Assembly: GCA_016758965.1 (NCBI GenBank)
Contig: JAEPRB010000073.1
Location: 100,150-164,149 of the forward strand
DNA: 64,000 nucleotides
DNA from: Circinella minor
Taxonomy: Eukaryota > Mucoromycota > Mucoromycetes > Mucorales > Lichtheimiaceae
Direction: 5' to 3'
Part shown: positions 24,269-36,192 of the stretch, piece after piece
Position numbering within the stretch: position 1 is the stretch's first letter
Layout: each line of letters begins with the position of its first letter
Position numbers and translations under genes: made by a program
Notes under the pieces: model-generated
Database searches by the model: none
Told to the model about the DNA's origin: nothing
Seen by the model: the letters and a program-made list of their open reading frames with translations, nothing else

Positions 24269-25592
24269 ATGATTCGCCTCATATTTGCAATAACCACCAC
24301 AGTAACAGCTGCGTTACTACTTTTTGTTGCTATATATATTCAAACATCATTGCATTTTTCTTCTCCACTCATCTCTAACCCTGATGTGAAATTTAACACA
24401 TTTCATCTTGAATCTCATACATTAAGAGTAAAAAAATCAAATATTTGTCATGGAACTCAACAGGTAAAAAAAATGAGCTATAATTAATGGGGGTGGGGGA
24501 AGAGACGGATTATTTTTTATAGTCATTTACATGTGACTAAGCCGGTTAATAATAAGCATTCAGGATACCTCGATAATCTAAAAACAGACGATCATTTGTT
24601 TTTTACTTTTTTCGAGTCGTCATTACGTAGCACCACGGTGATGAAAAAAGAAACGGGTCCACTTGTGGTAATATGAAGTGCGATGTTATGTAAATCAAAG
24701 GATATGATTATTATTATCAAGATGAGTTTTTTAAGATGTATTATGTATAGCTTTGGTTAAATGGAGGTCCAGGTTGTTCTTCATTTACAAGTGCTATGAG
24801 CGAACTTGGGTAAGCATAATACAATTTTTTTATTGCATACAATTATGCCTCTGGCTACCTGTATATGCACGTTTAACTAAGATTTATATTAGACCGTGTG
24901 TCGTTAATTCCAATAATGGAGTAACCAAAAATCCATATAGTTGGAACACCAACTCAAATATAGTCTTTGTTGATCAGGTATTTTACCACTCAATAAACAG
25001 ATTTATTTTTACTTCCAAAGCCAAGTGAATTACAGTATCTGTTGTAAGAAAAAATTAGCATAAGCTACTAACCTGGAAAGAATTATTGTATTTTAATTTC
25101 CCACGTATGTATAAAAGCCTGCGAACACAGGATATAGTCATGGTAGCTATAGAGTTAAAAATTCAAAAGAAGCTGCGCATGATATTTTCATATTTTTGCA
25201 GCTTTTTTTGATCGCTTTTCCTGAATTATCAAAGAGTCAATTGCACGTCGCTGGAGAATCTTTCGGTAAAGTTTACGTTATACTTAATATTTCATTTGAA
25301 AGCACCCTTCAGATTTACTTGATACTTTTTTTTGATGACTAATGTGAAAGAATAAAAGCTGGGCATTATATTCCTGCAGTAGCTGCAGAAATATTACTAC
25401 AAAACAGAGAAGGACAGTTTCCACAACTAAATTTAGATTCCTTATTGATTGGTAACGGATGGGTTAATCCTCGTACTCAACTCAAATATTATGAGCCATT
25501 TGGATGTACAAACGACAGCTCATGTAATTTATATATGTATTTGTATGATTATGTATAAAAAATCAAATAAAACTTAATATATTCTTTTCTTC

Positions 25593-25632
<40 letters not shown>

Positions 25633-26575
25633 AGCCCATATTTGATAATGTAACATGCAAGAAAATGAAAGCTTCATCCCACAAGTGTCAAAAATTTATG
25701 GATGCATGCTATAAATATCAAAACAGCATCACATGTGTTCCTGCTGGTGTTTATTGTCAACAAACTCAATTAGGGCCTTATGCCGCTACTGGACGTAACG
25801 ATTTTGATATACGAATTCCATGCCACAAAGAAAGTGAACTTTGCTATAATGTTACTGATCGTGTGAATACTTGGGCCAATAGACAAGATATTAGACAGGA
25901 ATTAGGAATTGATTTAAACAAACGCGATTTTACAACTTGTAACGAGAATGTGGGCTATCGTTTTGCGTTGTCAGGTGATATGTGAGTGTGTTTTTTTTCA
26001 ATGTTTTTTTGCTTTTACTTTTTTTCCGTCGGTCAAAAATAAATATAAATAATAAATGCCATATGTCTTCTCATCTAGGACAATCAGTTATGCTCCACAA
26101 ATAGCTGAAGCCTTAGATTCTGGCATTCGGGTACTTATATATGCTGGTAATAATAGTTAATATAAATAATATTCCTTTTCTTTTTTCTTAAAAATATATA
26201 TATATAACCTAAGAAAACGTATTAATATTCTCATTATATTCCAAAACAGGCGACATGGACTTTAGTTGTAACTGGTAAAATAAAATTGAAAAAGGAAACG
26301 AAAATCATTCATGTGTATCACATAGTAGTTAGTGACACTATTTTCCCACATGTAATTTTTTTTATCATAAAAAAAGGTACGGTAATCTCGCGTGGACAAC
26401 CGAACTTCCATGGTCAGGGCACCTCGAATATAGTAAATCACCAGATCTAAACTGGTACAGTACCACCACGGGTAAACTCGCTGGCCAAATACGTCAATAT
26501 AAAAACTTGACATTTTTAAAAGTAAATAATGCTGGTCATTGGGTATGTGATAATATAAATCAATAGTCGCTCTTT

Positions 26576-26608
<33 letters not shown>

Positions 26609-26744
26609 TTTTGTATAGAGGTGAAAATTAATAGAAAAAAATGACATTATCATTATTATTTTGCTTTTTTAGGTTCCATATGATCAGCCTGAACATGCGA
26701 TGGAACTCTTTAATATTTGGATCGAGAACCGATTATTTGGATAA
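24269..26744 (+). CDS. Serine carboxypeptidase (peptidase S10, CPY/Kex1-like)
   Basis: Eleven exons (24269-24463, 24557-24667, 24751-24809, 24893-24977, 25118-25265, 25359-25523, 25630-25981, 26079-26146, 26250-26274, 26377-26542, 26673-26744) join in frame to 481 residues. An N-terminal hydrophobic segment (TTTVTAALLLFVAIYIQT) is a signal peptide or anchor. S10 landmarks follow in order: SGYLDN, LVIWLNGGPGCSS-like text (LWLNGGPGCSSF), PANTGYSHG, the nucleophile GESF (Ser198) followed by AGHYIPA, the acid in GDMDFSCNW (Asp398) and the base in NAGHWVPYDQP (His457). The triad is complete, so the enzyme is likely active in the vacuole or secretory path, removing C-terminal residues. Exon 9 is only 25 bases, and an intron splits the nucleophile motif. 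Confidence 0.9.
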
Positions 26745-27557
26745 TATAGTACTGTAAAGAAAAGTGACTAACAGGTTTTCTTTTATCAATAAAAAAAAAC
26801 TTTTTAGAAAGAGCATGATTATTAGTTTTAATGTTTTCTTTGATAGTTAAAAGAATCTGGTTGAATAATAAACAAAAGATAGGAATGAAAAAAATAATAA
26901 AATTGTTTTTTTTTCACCATCTCCCAATACTTAGTACGTATCGATGATAATAACAATGTATGATATTATTGTTGTTTACGCTGCTCTTATTACATATACG
27001 TATCATTGTCTTAGATAATCTTCTTCTTTTCAAAGAAAACTAATTTGGTTCATCATTCAGATATTTCTTATTATGGTTTGGTGAAATAATTATTATCTAC
27101 TTGACCTGTAAAACTCCACCTTATCTGTCTATAAATTCACTAAACATTCCGTAATTGGGTTTGAGTAACACTTATATTAGGAATATCTTTAGAATCTATT
27201 GGTATTTTATTAAATGATTATGGAAGGGAATGGTTACGTATTATAAAAGAAGGGCTGATATGTGAATTGCCTTTCTTGACTAGAGTAGAAAAAAAATATC
27301 AGACAGTGTCATTCTGTTCAACCTTGACTTTTATTCCCTCCCACGTAATTAATGCCTAGATTAATTAAGTAGTGAATACTTTTTTTGTGAGACGAATTAT
27401 GAAAAATTTACAAGTTTTAAAGATCAAATGAAATAAACTCATTTCTGCACAATAAACTGCTACGTAACTTTTTTCAACGACTACTAGTGGTCAAAAATTG
27501 CAATGAAAAAATCATGAACCATATATTACGTAAATACAAAGAAATTATTATTTATTA
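26745..27557. other. Intergenic between convergent genes
   Basis: AT-rich sequence without coding or RNA features that I can recognise. It holds the 3' flanks of the carboxypeptidase and of the secreted protein. Confidence 0.55.
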
Positions 27558-28671
27558 CTATAAATATGACATGATGTCGACAACAACAATCATAAACATA
27601 AATAATTTTACAACATAGAAAAGGTTCACACTGTCTCTACTAATAGCGGCTGAAGCTTTAGGTGTATCAGTTTTAACTGCACCATGACCAACAGTATGTG
27701 AAACTTCGTTATTATAACTAGTTTCCATTGGGATTGTTTCAGAAGACTCGGTTGCAATTGGATTAATCTCAACAGAAGAAGCAGGTGTACCGACATTGGA
27801 TGGTACAACGAGAGAATTAGAAGGGAAAGGAGGTAGTGGTTTTTGTTCATTACCAGGCGCTGCTACTGGTTCTTCGGGTACAATAGGAGTGGTATCTGAA
27901 CCTAAAGATTCAATATATATATATATAATATGTCAATAATACAATTAGATAATATTTTAGCATACTTTAATCTGTACACTGAAACAAAACACGACTTACC
28001 TGGTTCTATAAAAAAAGACCCAGAAATACATTTTGGATCAGTCGAATTACCCAAGATAATAACATCTATAGAAAAAAAAGTTAGTAACGTTAGAAGAATA
28101 ATATAAGCTTTAAGGGGGAAAGAAATTCTTTGATATTTATGTTTATACTATACGTAAAAGTGAATAGAAAAGTGGGCCTTTACATAACAATAATGATAAT
28201 CATGATAATTACTTACAATTATTATTTGTTGCAATATTAGCTGGTAACTTCAATGAATGTTTTCCTGGTTGAGCAGGTACTTCAGTACCTACTTTTGCAA
28301 CATCTATATATCCACCCTCTGGTGTAGGTTGTGCTATAGTAATAGCATTGACATTTTGATCAAGAATTCCGTTCCTTTAAGAATGAAAAAAAAAAAGATT
28401 ATTTATTATTTATTTTTATTTTATGGAAAAATATTAGTTTAGTTTTTTAAAATCATTACCATCGTACAGTTACCATTTCACTTGTTTTCCATATGGTTCC
28501 TTTCATAGGAACCATGACTATATATATATTGAATTGATTAATTAATTATAATTCCAATATATTTATTAAAATCATGTAGAGTAATTTTTTTTTACCTGAA
28601 CAACCAGCAGTCGATTTGACGGAAAAGGCAACTGTTGCCAAAAGAATAGCAACAATACTTATATTAGTCAT
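27558..28671 (-). CDS. Kre9/KNH-type Ser/Thr-rich secreted protein, probably GPI-anchored
   Basis: Five exons (28671-28596, 28517-28460, 28374-28217, 28065-28000, 27901-27558) encode 233 residues. A signal peptide (MTNISIVAILLATVAFSVKSTAGCS) is followed by a Kre9/KNH-like domain: KGTIWKTSEMVTVRWNG, GGYIDVAKVGTEVP and a LPANIATNNNYVIILG strand, ending with CISGSFFIEP. A Pro/Ser/Thr-rich linker (PEEPVAAPGNEQKPLPPFP) precedes a hydrophobic C-terminal tail, which fits a GPI attachment signal. Members of this family are cell-wall or surface glycoproteins. The W-x-TSE-x-V-x-V-x-W pattern is the best family evidence. The GPI prediction is inferred only from the tail. Confidence 0.68.
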
Positions 28672-29554
28672 TAAGATACGTATATCAAATCAAAAGATGA
28701 AAAATAAAGAGCAAAAGAGAAACCAGTATTCAATTATTATTATTATAATTAATATTATTGTGTTTCTTATGTTTGTTTATTCCGGAATAACTTATAGCAA
28801 AATATATTATGGAGAAAATAAAATAAATGTTCAGAAAACGTATCCGCGAGCCGAATTACGTATTAACCTATATATATATATTTATATATGACAGTAATTT
28901 TTTTTTACATACACACAAATATATAGTACATATATCTACTTTATCTTTGCAATAATATTATATTTTATATGTCTTCCATCATCATTGGTAATGTAATTGA
29001 GTATGTATTAATGCTAGTTAATATTTGCTACCATAGATATATATAAAAAAAAAAAGGTTTCAATTTGGTCCAAGTTGTTTGTTTTTTTAATATACACGTG
29101 TAATATCAATGACATGAAAAATTGTTATTATTATTTTATTTATACAAATAAAAAAGTTTAAACTTTTCCGTCATATAAATGTTTTAAACCACCTAAACCA
29201 AAAGAGTATTTATTACGTGAATAAATCCGTTATTAAATCAATGTTTTATAAACAATAATCTGGGATTTTTTTTATGGTAGCCCCAAATAAGCTCTTCATC
29301 GTTCATGCTAGAAAGTTTTAACGTATATTTTTGTTTGAAATTCCATACACCCGCTATCACTCAAGTATCTCGTGTCTTTTTTGTTTTGTATATTAGTCGT
29401 ATATCGCTTTGGAGATTATCATTCCAATATTTAATCATTGAAAGCTATTTAAGTAATTCCCCAAGTAATTTCGTCAATCATAGCTGCACTGCCAAATGTT
29501 TATCCAATCCAGTGTCCACAATAAACATCTGTATATAAACCAACATGACTAAAA
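28672..29554. other. Intergenic, no gene recognised
   Basis: AT-rich stretch with T-rich and TA-rich runs. Short open frames here have biased hydrophobic composition and no family resemblance, so none is called. Confidence 0.5.
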
Positions 29555-30266
29555 TTAAGAAGCAGAAACTGGAGCTTCTTTTTGACCAGACTTTTTATTT
29601 TTCTTCTTCTTTTTCTTTTTACCAGCCTTTTCAGAAAGATACATTGATAAGAAATCACCTTGACCTCCTATTCCCTTATTGTTAGCTTGTGGTTGTGTTG
29701 CTGTTGTTGCTGTTGTTGCTGGTGAGTTATGTTTTGTTTTATTGAATTTTACAGATCTTGTTCTTGATTCTTCTTCGTCGTCGTCTTCTTCTTCTTCTTC
29801 TTCGTCATTATCATGTCCTCGTTTCTTTCCAATCGTAACATTTGTCGTAGTGTTTATATTATCTACTCGTCGATTCTGGTTGAGAATCTTGTTTCGTAAA
29901 TTCATTTCATTTTTAGATATCATAGGCGTTTGATGTTGAATCGCTTCTTTGTGTGATAAAAACTTTGCGCCAAGACCAAGTCTATTATTAACATGATTTT
30001 AAATATCTTTAAAATTAATACCAATTATTGTCTAAAAACACAGCTGCACAAACTCAAATTTCTTTTTTTGAATCTTACCTGTCAGGTCGACCTGTAGAAT
30101 AACGAGCGAATGTTTTTTCATCATCATCTGTATCTTCTAATTTTTCTCCACGTTTTGGTTCTGGTAACCAGGATTGTACAAGGGATCGTGCAATACCAAT
30201 GGAAGCATCGATTTGTGTTTTTATTAATTCATTTTCTTCTAAAACTTTTGAATCTTTTTTTGACAT
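29555..30266 (-). CDS. DUF3245-like nuclear protein
   Basis: Two exons (30266-30079 and 29981-29555) give 204 residues. The N-terminal part has a conserved-looking ARSLVQSWLPEPK segment, then FARYSTGRPDRLGLGAKFLSH across the intron, which resembles the DUF3245 layout of small fungal proteins. The remainder is an acidic run (DNDEEEEEEDDDEEE) and a lysine-rich C terminus (KKKKKKKNKKSGQK), typical of nuclear or nucleolar proteins. Its function is not established. The family assignment rests on my recollection of the SWLP and GLGAKF motifs. Confidence 0.5.
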
Positions 30267-30727
30267 TGTTAAAAAAAAAATTAAAGAGGAAATAAAAATT
30301 GTGGGTTTTTTTTTTCTTTTACAGCCAATAATGAACCATTTTTTCCAAATTGGGCTAACTGAAGAAATTAAACAGAGGACCTCAAAAGTTGGGCTATGTC
30401 AAGTAGTTTAAAATTTATATTTATTAAATGGAAGACTTAGTGACCGGCGCCTTTGGGCATATGGTCGCTTCCTTGCGGTACGAACGCGGAGAAAGATAAT
30501 TATGAGAAGAGAGAGGAGAGTGACTACGTATAACTGAAAAACCCCAGTAAGGGGAAAAGTCATCCTGGTGTAGGGGTGTGAGATGAAGGGTGACGAGATG
30601 ACTTATGCGAAGATATATAATGTATATAATGTATATAGAGTAATAATCAAAAAGTAATAAAAGGAAAAAAAAACGGTATACGTATGCATGTAGTGGAGAC
30701 TAAGCTAGTAGATAGGAGGTAGAGAGA
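30267..30727. other. Flank with GC-richer patch, 3' region of a LINE-like relic
   Basis: The patch near 30430-30500 (GACCGGCGCCTTTGGGC...) and the purine-rich text after it lie directly downstream of a minus-strand reverse-transcriptase tail. They are probably the 3' untranslated end of that element. No poly-A tail or target duplication could be fixed. Confidence 0.35.
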
Positions 30728-31171
30728 TTACTGTTCATTCTGTGTCGTGTTGGTTATGGGTAATTCCAAAGCTTCCTCTGGTGCTGGCTCGTCCTCATCA
30801 AAAATTTCGTCCGGGTGAGTAAGGATATCAATTTCTCGTAGGACACGAATGAGTGCAGGCCAGACTACTTTCCATTTTTCTGATGATAGACCTATCTCAG
30901 ATTTTGGTGTGTTGTTGAGTATAAAGTCTAGTGGTTGCATAGGATATATAAGCGGTGGAATTGTACCGTATTTATTTGTAAGGTCTAGGAGCAAATTTGT
31001 CAAAAGAGGGCATTTTGAATAATGTTCCCGTTTAGCTTCTTTGTAACCACAACGACAATCCTTAAGGGGGTAGGAAGGTAGCCAGTGCATGCGCCATTTG
31101 ATAAGTCGATGTCGATCTCTTGAGAAAGCTGGTAAATATAAAATTGGGTCAATAATACATTTATTTCGCAT
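30728..31171 (-). pseudogene. LINE-type retrotransposon reverse transcriptase, C-terminal remnant
   Basis: An open frame of 147 codons has the look of the region after the RT domain in fungal non-LTR elements. RHRLIKWRMHWLPSYPLKDC contains the basic W-R-x2-W-L-P text, and a CRCGYKEAKREHYSKCPLL stretch supplies a Cys/His cluster like the zinc knuckle of LINE C termini. The end is acidic (FDEDEPAPEEALELP). The upstream RT and endonuclease domains are missing, consistent with 5' truncation. A diverged second copy lies at 31832-32201. Confidence 0.5.
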
Positions 31172-31831
31172 GCATTTAATGGTTTTGAGTCGATTCCGCG
31201 GCTATGTCAAGTAAATATACAAGGTGCCTCGTTTTCAGAATATGGCATGGGTACGAATTTTATCCAAGGAAAGGAAATTCTATATATTTATGATGTAATA
31301 TTACGTTAAGAAAAGAAAATTTTTTGGTTTTGAATATTTTCATTTTATATTTGTTGACGCAACAATGAGAGGCTATAATAAATCACTGATACAAGTAAAA
31401 ATATTACTATCACCTCCGAGATAATTCTACTTTTCCAAAACTATATGGACTGGGAAGGTATTGCAGATAAACTTACTTTGTTTTATTCAACTATTAAACG
31501 ACAAGTAAAACAGTGGAATATAAACATAGAGATGATAAAAATAACAGATAAATTAATGAAAAATGGAAGTGGGATCAAATACATTTTGAAAAAATAAAAA
31601 AAAAGATTTTTTTTCTTGTAAGAGAGGACTGGATTGACTAATGAGATAGGTATGTGGTCGCACCATTACGATTCTGAGATAATTGAAAGTTATATACAAA
31701 AACGAAAGTGATGGAATCAATGCGATAGTTAACCCACCCAGAGGGTAAAAAGCTAAGCTTGTATAGAGAAAATATATGAATTGATGATAAAAAGATATTG
31801 AAGAGGATAGAGATAAAAAAAAGAAATAAAA
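31172..31831. other. Degraded sequence between two LINE tails
   Basis: AT-rich. A 53-codon plus-strand frame from 31445 (MDWEGIADKLTLFYSTIKRQ) looks like a fragment of a mobile-element protein, but it is too short to assign. Confidence 0.3.
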
Positions 31832-32201
31832 TTATATAGATAATAATTTATACGTATAAATGGTTTGGGAAATTCTATAAACTGATTTATGTACAGTATT
31901 TAGTTGTGAATATTTGTTTGATAAGGAAGAGAGAATAAATATGTCTTCTGGTGCGGGTTCGTCCTCGTTATAGTCATTAATTGGATGGCTTAAGTGATCG
32001 ATTTCGTAAACCATCTTGATCAACAAGTGACCATAACTCCTTCCACTTTCTAAGCGACAGTTTGACTTGAGATTGGGAAAAATTATTCAATGATTGGTCG
32101 ATTTGTTGTATGGAGGTTTCAATCAATAGGAATAATAATGTGTGCAATGAAAATAAAAATGAAAATGAAAGAGAAAGTAAAAAAAAAAAAATAATGATCA
32201 A
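31832..32201 (-). pseudogene. Second LINE C-terminal remnant
   Basis: Two overlapping frames on the minus strand together contain LSLRKWKELWSL and then LIKMVYEIDHLSHP followed by NEDEPAPEDIF. These match, in order, LSSEKWKVVWPALIRVLREIDILTHP and DEDEPAPEEAL of the remnant at 30728-31171. The frame changes between the two blocks, so this copy is broken. It represents a separate, older insertion or a duplicated tail. Confidence 0.45.
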
Positions 32202-34455
32202 TGTCTCTTTTTAACGGCCAATTTTTTTTTTATATCGGAATAACATGTATTGATAACTTCAAGAATTCCTGATACGTAATGGTTGACTTGATTCAATACA
32301 GCAGCCTATGTCATATATACAGATGATATAGATGATATCGGTGTTACTGTAGTTAATATTTTGTCAAATATATATAAATTGAATTAGCTATCTAACAAGA
32401 CATACAATTTATAGTCAACTGTTCCGTCTATTATTTTTTTGTTTACTTTACCAATCCATTTAAACAGTCTGATAAGTTTTTTACGAGTATCCATACCCAA
32501 GATATTTGAAATTTTTAAATTGTTACGTACTGAATTAATAACAAATAATCTCATGAGCACGAACTCATAGTTACATGAGTTGTACATGCAAGGACAGCAG
32601 TATAAAAGGCTACCATGTTTAATTGCTTCTTTTTTTTATCACGTCACTACATCTGTGAAGTTTTGTTGAGTTATTCCAACGGTTATAGATTTCACAGGTA
32701 ATGATCAATGTACGTATTCAATGTTAATGTCGTCCAACTTGTATAATCGTTTTTGGTTTTACTTAATACGTAGGATAAGTTTAAGATCGACCTTCCAATT
32801 ATTTGATACAAAATCATCATTATTTTGATAATATAATAGTTGACCTGACACAAATAGCATAAGTATTGATGCTTTTGAAAAAATCCATTATAAGTATTAT
32901 AGTAAAAATACAAAATCCTTACATTGCGTCTCTTTTAACTTGAGGTCACAGTGATAAAGATAGTTAGGTAGATCACCCAAAAGAATTTGTAAATAGATTG
33001 TTTTTCTTTCCTTTTATGAAGCTATCTTTTATTAACATAATAGTTTTACGTATAAAGAAAAAAAAAAGAGTAGAATATGAGTGAATAAAAAAAAAGCAAT
33101 GGAAAATGATTAATAATAAAAATGCATTTTATACGTCACTGACTTCAAAAAACATTAAAATAGGGCCAATATAAGCATACTGGAACGACACGACGACTTG
33201 AAACTGCATCCACAGTGTGATAAGTCGATAAATAGCTTTTGTAAGTAGCTAATATAACTAAAATATTAACCTATACGTTGAAAATGTTTTTGTTTATTAT
33301 TATTGTCTCCTAAAATCCAGTGTCTCGAAAGACATATTGACTGAGACGGCTCATAAAAGAAATTAGAAAATAAAAAGCCCTATTGGGAGATAGGGAAAAG
33401 GGTGTGGAAGGGGGTACTACGAAAGAAACTTTAAAAATAAAGAAGAGAAGAAAGTATTTTGAAAATGGAGACATAGAGAGGGTATCTAATAGGGGAGTTA
33501 TTCTAATATTAATAAAAGTGAAAATACAAGAAAGAAGAAGGAAAAATTGGTTAGGGAGGAAAAAATAAATAAAGTTAATAGAAGTGATTTCTTAATTATT
33601 CATTTTGGTGAGGGGAAGGGTTATCAATCCATGTGGTGAAAGCTTTACCAGGATGTTCGTCAAAGTATTGACGCTGATTGCTAGCTGGATGTTGATGTAT
33701 TAACCCATACCAAAAGAAGGAGTATCATGAATCATGAAATCATCTAAACTCATAATGTTGTAGCTAATTGATTTTTACTTTGAGTATTGATAGCTTTTCA
33801 ATATTAGCTACGTATAATGGCAGATACTATATATAAATTAAATACTATTAACTAACTCTCAAATAATATACATGTATTAAAGCTACCATTGTATCATATG
33901 AATGTAAATTATCGTATTGACCAGTATTGATGGTATTGTCGCACTCGTGGGATCACTATTTAAAATCACTATTGAGCAAAACACGCTCCAAGCAAAAACA
34001 TGCAATTAGAAAGTTATTGGGATTGTCTTCTATTCAGTTACCTAAAAATAAAAAAGTAAGATGAAGATAAGATAAAAGAATTAAAAATAGTAACGGTATT
34101 GCTTCTCTATTTTTCTTTTTAATGAATCCTATATTCCACTTTTCGCGAAGTTTATATCACTGCGTTAAGAAGATTGCTGTACTTAATTTGCAAATTCAGT
34201 GGTGTATAATGAGACAATTTTTAAAGCACGGACTGATAGAACAGATATAGTTGTAGATCAAATAAAAAGGATCATTTATATGATTTTTTAAAATGAAATC
34301 ATCACTTGTAAAAAAAAAAAAACTGCTGTGGTTGAAACTGTATAGCAATCACGTAAAAATCGCCCTAATCCACATATTTTTTCCTTACACCAATTTACAT
34401 AATGTACATGATGTTTTCCAACACATTGTCTTTATTACGTATTCCACTTTTGTTA
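32202..34455. other. Gene-poor AT-rich region
   Basis: No complete gene is recognised. On the minus strand a 39-codon open stretch at about 33600-33720 (HPASNQRQYFDEHPGKAF) reads like a 3' exon, but nothing upstream continues it. Another minus frame at 32384-32587 has no family resemblance. Both may be relics. Confidence 0.4.
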
Positions 34456-35889
34456 TCATATACTATATTTTATACCAGAAGAACTATTATCCAATTGTTG
34501 TAGAAAGTATCGAATATTGAGCTTCCTATATTTTCTTTGACCAGTCGGAAAATAACATCGCGGTAGCTGGTTATAAAGTATGCTGGTAGTTGTTCGAACG
34601 TGCCGTTGAACATCACGATGTAACTGTGCTAGTTGCTTGTGATATGTAAAATTTTCACGATCCTGGACAGCTCTAATCATCATATTATATCCAAACCATA
34701 CATTATTCCAGTAAGATATATCAGGGTATTTATCATTCATTCTACGTGTCACTTGTTGTCTGACCTCTTGAGTAACTTTTACGTAATCTTCCTGTTGAAC
34801 ACGATACCTGGGGTTGCAGGGAAAAGGAACCAATAAACCTTCGTAATCCATTTGTTTTAGAAATTCTTGACGGCCATACTGACAGATACCCCACCAAATC
34901 GGGATTGGCGTTGTTACATTTCTTTTTACTGGTGATATCAAATTTTTCTTGGTGGGTGCACACTGTACTTTTCTTCTCTTCTGTGGTGTGTATTTTCTGA
35001 GGTCAAGAAAACTTTGACAGTGGTAATCAGTAGTAAACCCACCTTTTGGTATGTAGACATAACTAAGTAAATGGGATGGTTTGTAAAAGGACCATTTAGG
35101 TGACAAGCAGTTGTTTTTCATTATTGCATTTGTCTTTTTTGCTTCTATCACCCGGATATCTTCACCAATTACATTTCCTCGCTGTTCTTGTGTCTTGAGT
35201 ACAGTAGAAGAAAGAGATTGTAGTCGACGGTGTAAAAGTATTTTGTTGCGTTTTTGTTTGCGTAAATTGACATAATAGCTTTTCTGTTTTCGTTTCGAGC
35301 ATCGTGTACTATATATAATATTATAAACGCTATTTTCATTTTCTTCGTCGCTTGTATGGTTCCAAAAGGATGCTTTACATCTTGTATTCTTTTTTGTTGA
35401 TCTTATCTGTTTCCATATAATATTTTTTGTGTGTTTGAAAAATTGATTTTTTGGAATAGGAGTATGATCATATCCAGCTTGTGAAGCAACCTGGGAAAAT
35501 GTTGGGAGCGTTGTGTAGGGAAAAGCCATACACTGCCACGACGTGACTGTGCCAACACAAAAGCCAGTGCTAATCTTATCAGTTTCAACATTATCATATA
35601 AAATCGAAACCAAAGACAAATCATTCTCATCGGTATTGTTGCTATCAAAGCTGCAATTTTGAGGACATATTATCTGCCACTCTTCTTCGCTTTTTCGTCG
35701 TTTTGTATTACTCTTGTTTTGGGTTTTGCTCTTGTTGTTGGAATATGTTAGGATAGGGAGTGGCGGAAAATCATCGATGCTCGTTAATAAGGCAAGTACC
35801 GTTTCAATATATTTTTTGTCGCAGTCGCTCCATGATGAAACGATCTCTCCGAAAGCTATCGAGTAGAGTTCACCTTGTAGATCTGCCAT
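34456..35889 (-). CDS. Hypothetical 477-residue protein, unrecognised
   Basis: A single uninterrupted frame of 477 codons in a gene-poor, AT-rich region; chance frames here are under 100 codons. I do not recognise a family. Residues about 1-60 are mixed acidic and hydrophobic (MADLQGELYSIAFGEIVSSW). The middle is very basic with K/R-rich runs. The last 160 residues look like a folded domain, with IPIWWGICQYGRQEFLKQMD, PFPCNPRYRVQQEDYVKVTQ, YPDISYWNNVWFGYNMM and LPRCYFPTGQRKYRKLNIRYF. Conserved-looking Trp, Cys and Tyr residues suggest real constraint. No zinc cluster, DDE triad or signal peptide is evident. It could be an orphan gene or a mobile-element-borne protein. Confidence 0.6.
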   Translation of the reverse strand: MADLQGELYSIAFGEIVSSWSDCDKKYIETVLALLTSIDDFPPLPILTYSNNKSKTQNKSNTKRRKSEEEWQIICPQNCSFDSNNTDENDLSLVSILYDNVETDKISTGFCVGTVTSWQCMAFPYTTLPTFSQVASQAGYDHTPIPKNQFFKHTKNIIWKQIRSTKKNTRCKASFWNHTSDEENENSVYNIIYSTRCSKRKQKSYYVNLRKQKRNKILLHRRLQSLSSTVLKTQEQRGNVIGEDIRVIEAKKTNAIMKNNCLSPKWSFYKPSHLLSYVYIPKGGFTTDYHCQSFLDLRKYTPQKRRKVQCAPTKKNLISPVKRNVTTPIPIWWGICQYGRQEFLKQMDYEGLLVPFPCNPRYRVQQEDYVKVTQEVRQQVTRRMNDKYPDISYWNNVWFGYNMMIRAVQDRENFTYHKQLAQLHRDVQRHVRTTTSILYNQLPRCYFPTGQRKYRKLNIRYFLQQLDNSSSGIKYSI

Positions 35890-36192
35890 AACGAGAAAAC
35901 AATGAAAAAAAAGAGAACTCGTTTATTTTATACAAAATATTTATTTCGTGGCGCAGTATTGGTTTGGTGTGGTACTATACCTTCTTATTGATTTTACTGT
36001 AATACGTACAGGCGATTGATATATGTGGTATAAAAATTGTTACTTTATGATAAAATCACAAAGTTACTGCGTACGTAGCTAAACTCTTATTTTATAATAT
36101 GGATCCTCTAGATTCTGAGGGTTAAAATGGAACTCTAGAAAAAAAGAGGTCCAATAACAATTGAAATGATTATTACCACTTTTCTTTGAGAA
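35890..36192. other. Upstream flank of the 477-residue gene
   Basis: AT-rich sequence with a short palindromic patch near 36100-36140 (TCTAGATTCTGAGGG). It presumably holds the promoter of the minus-strand gene. Nothing else is seen. Confidence 0.45.

Noticed and set aside
29679..29933. Plus-strand frame with a long serine run
   Set aside because: It is the antisense of the acidic Asp/Glu run of the DUF3245-like gene.
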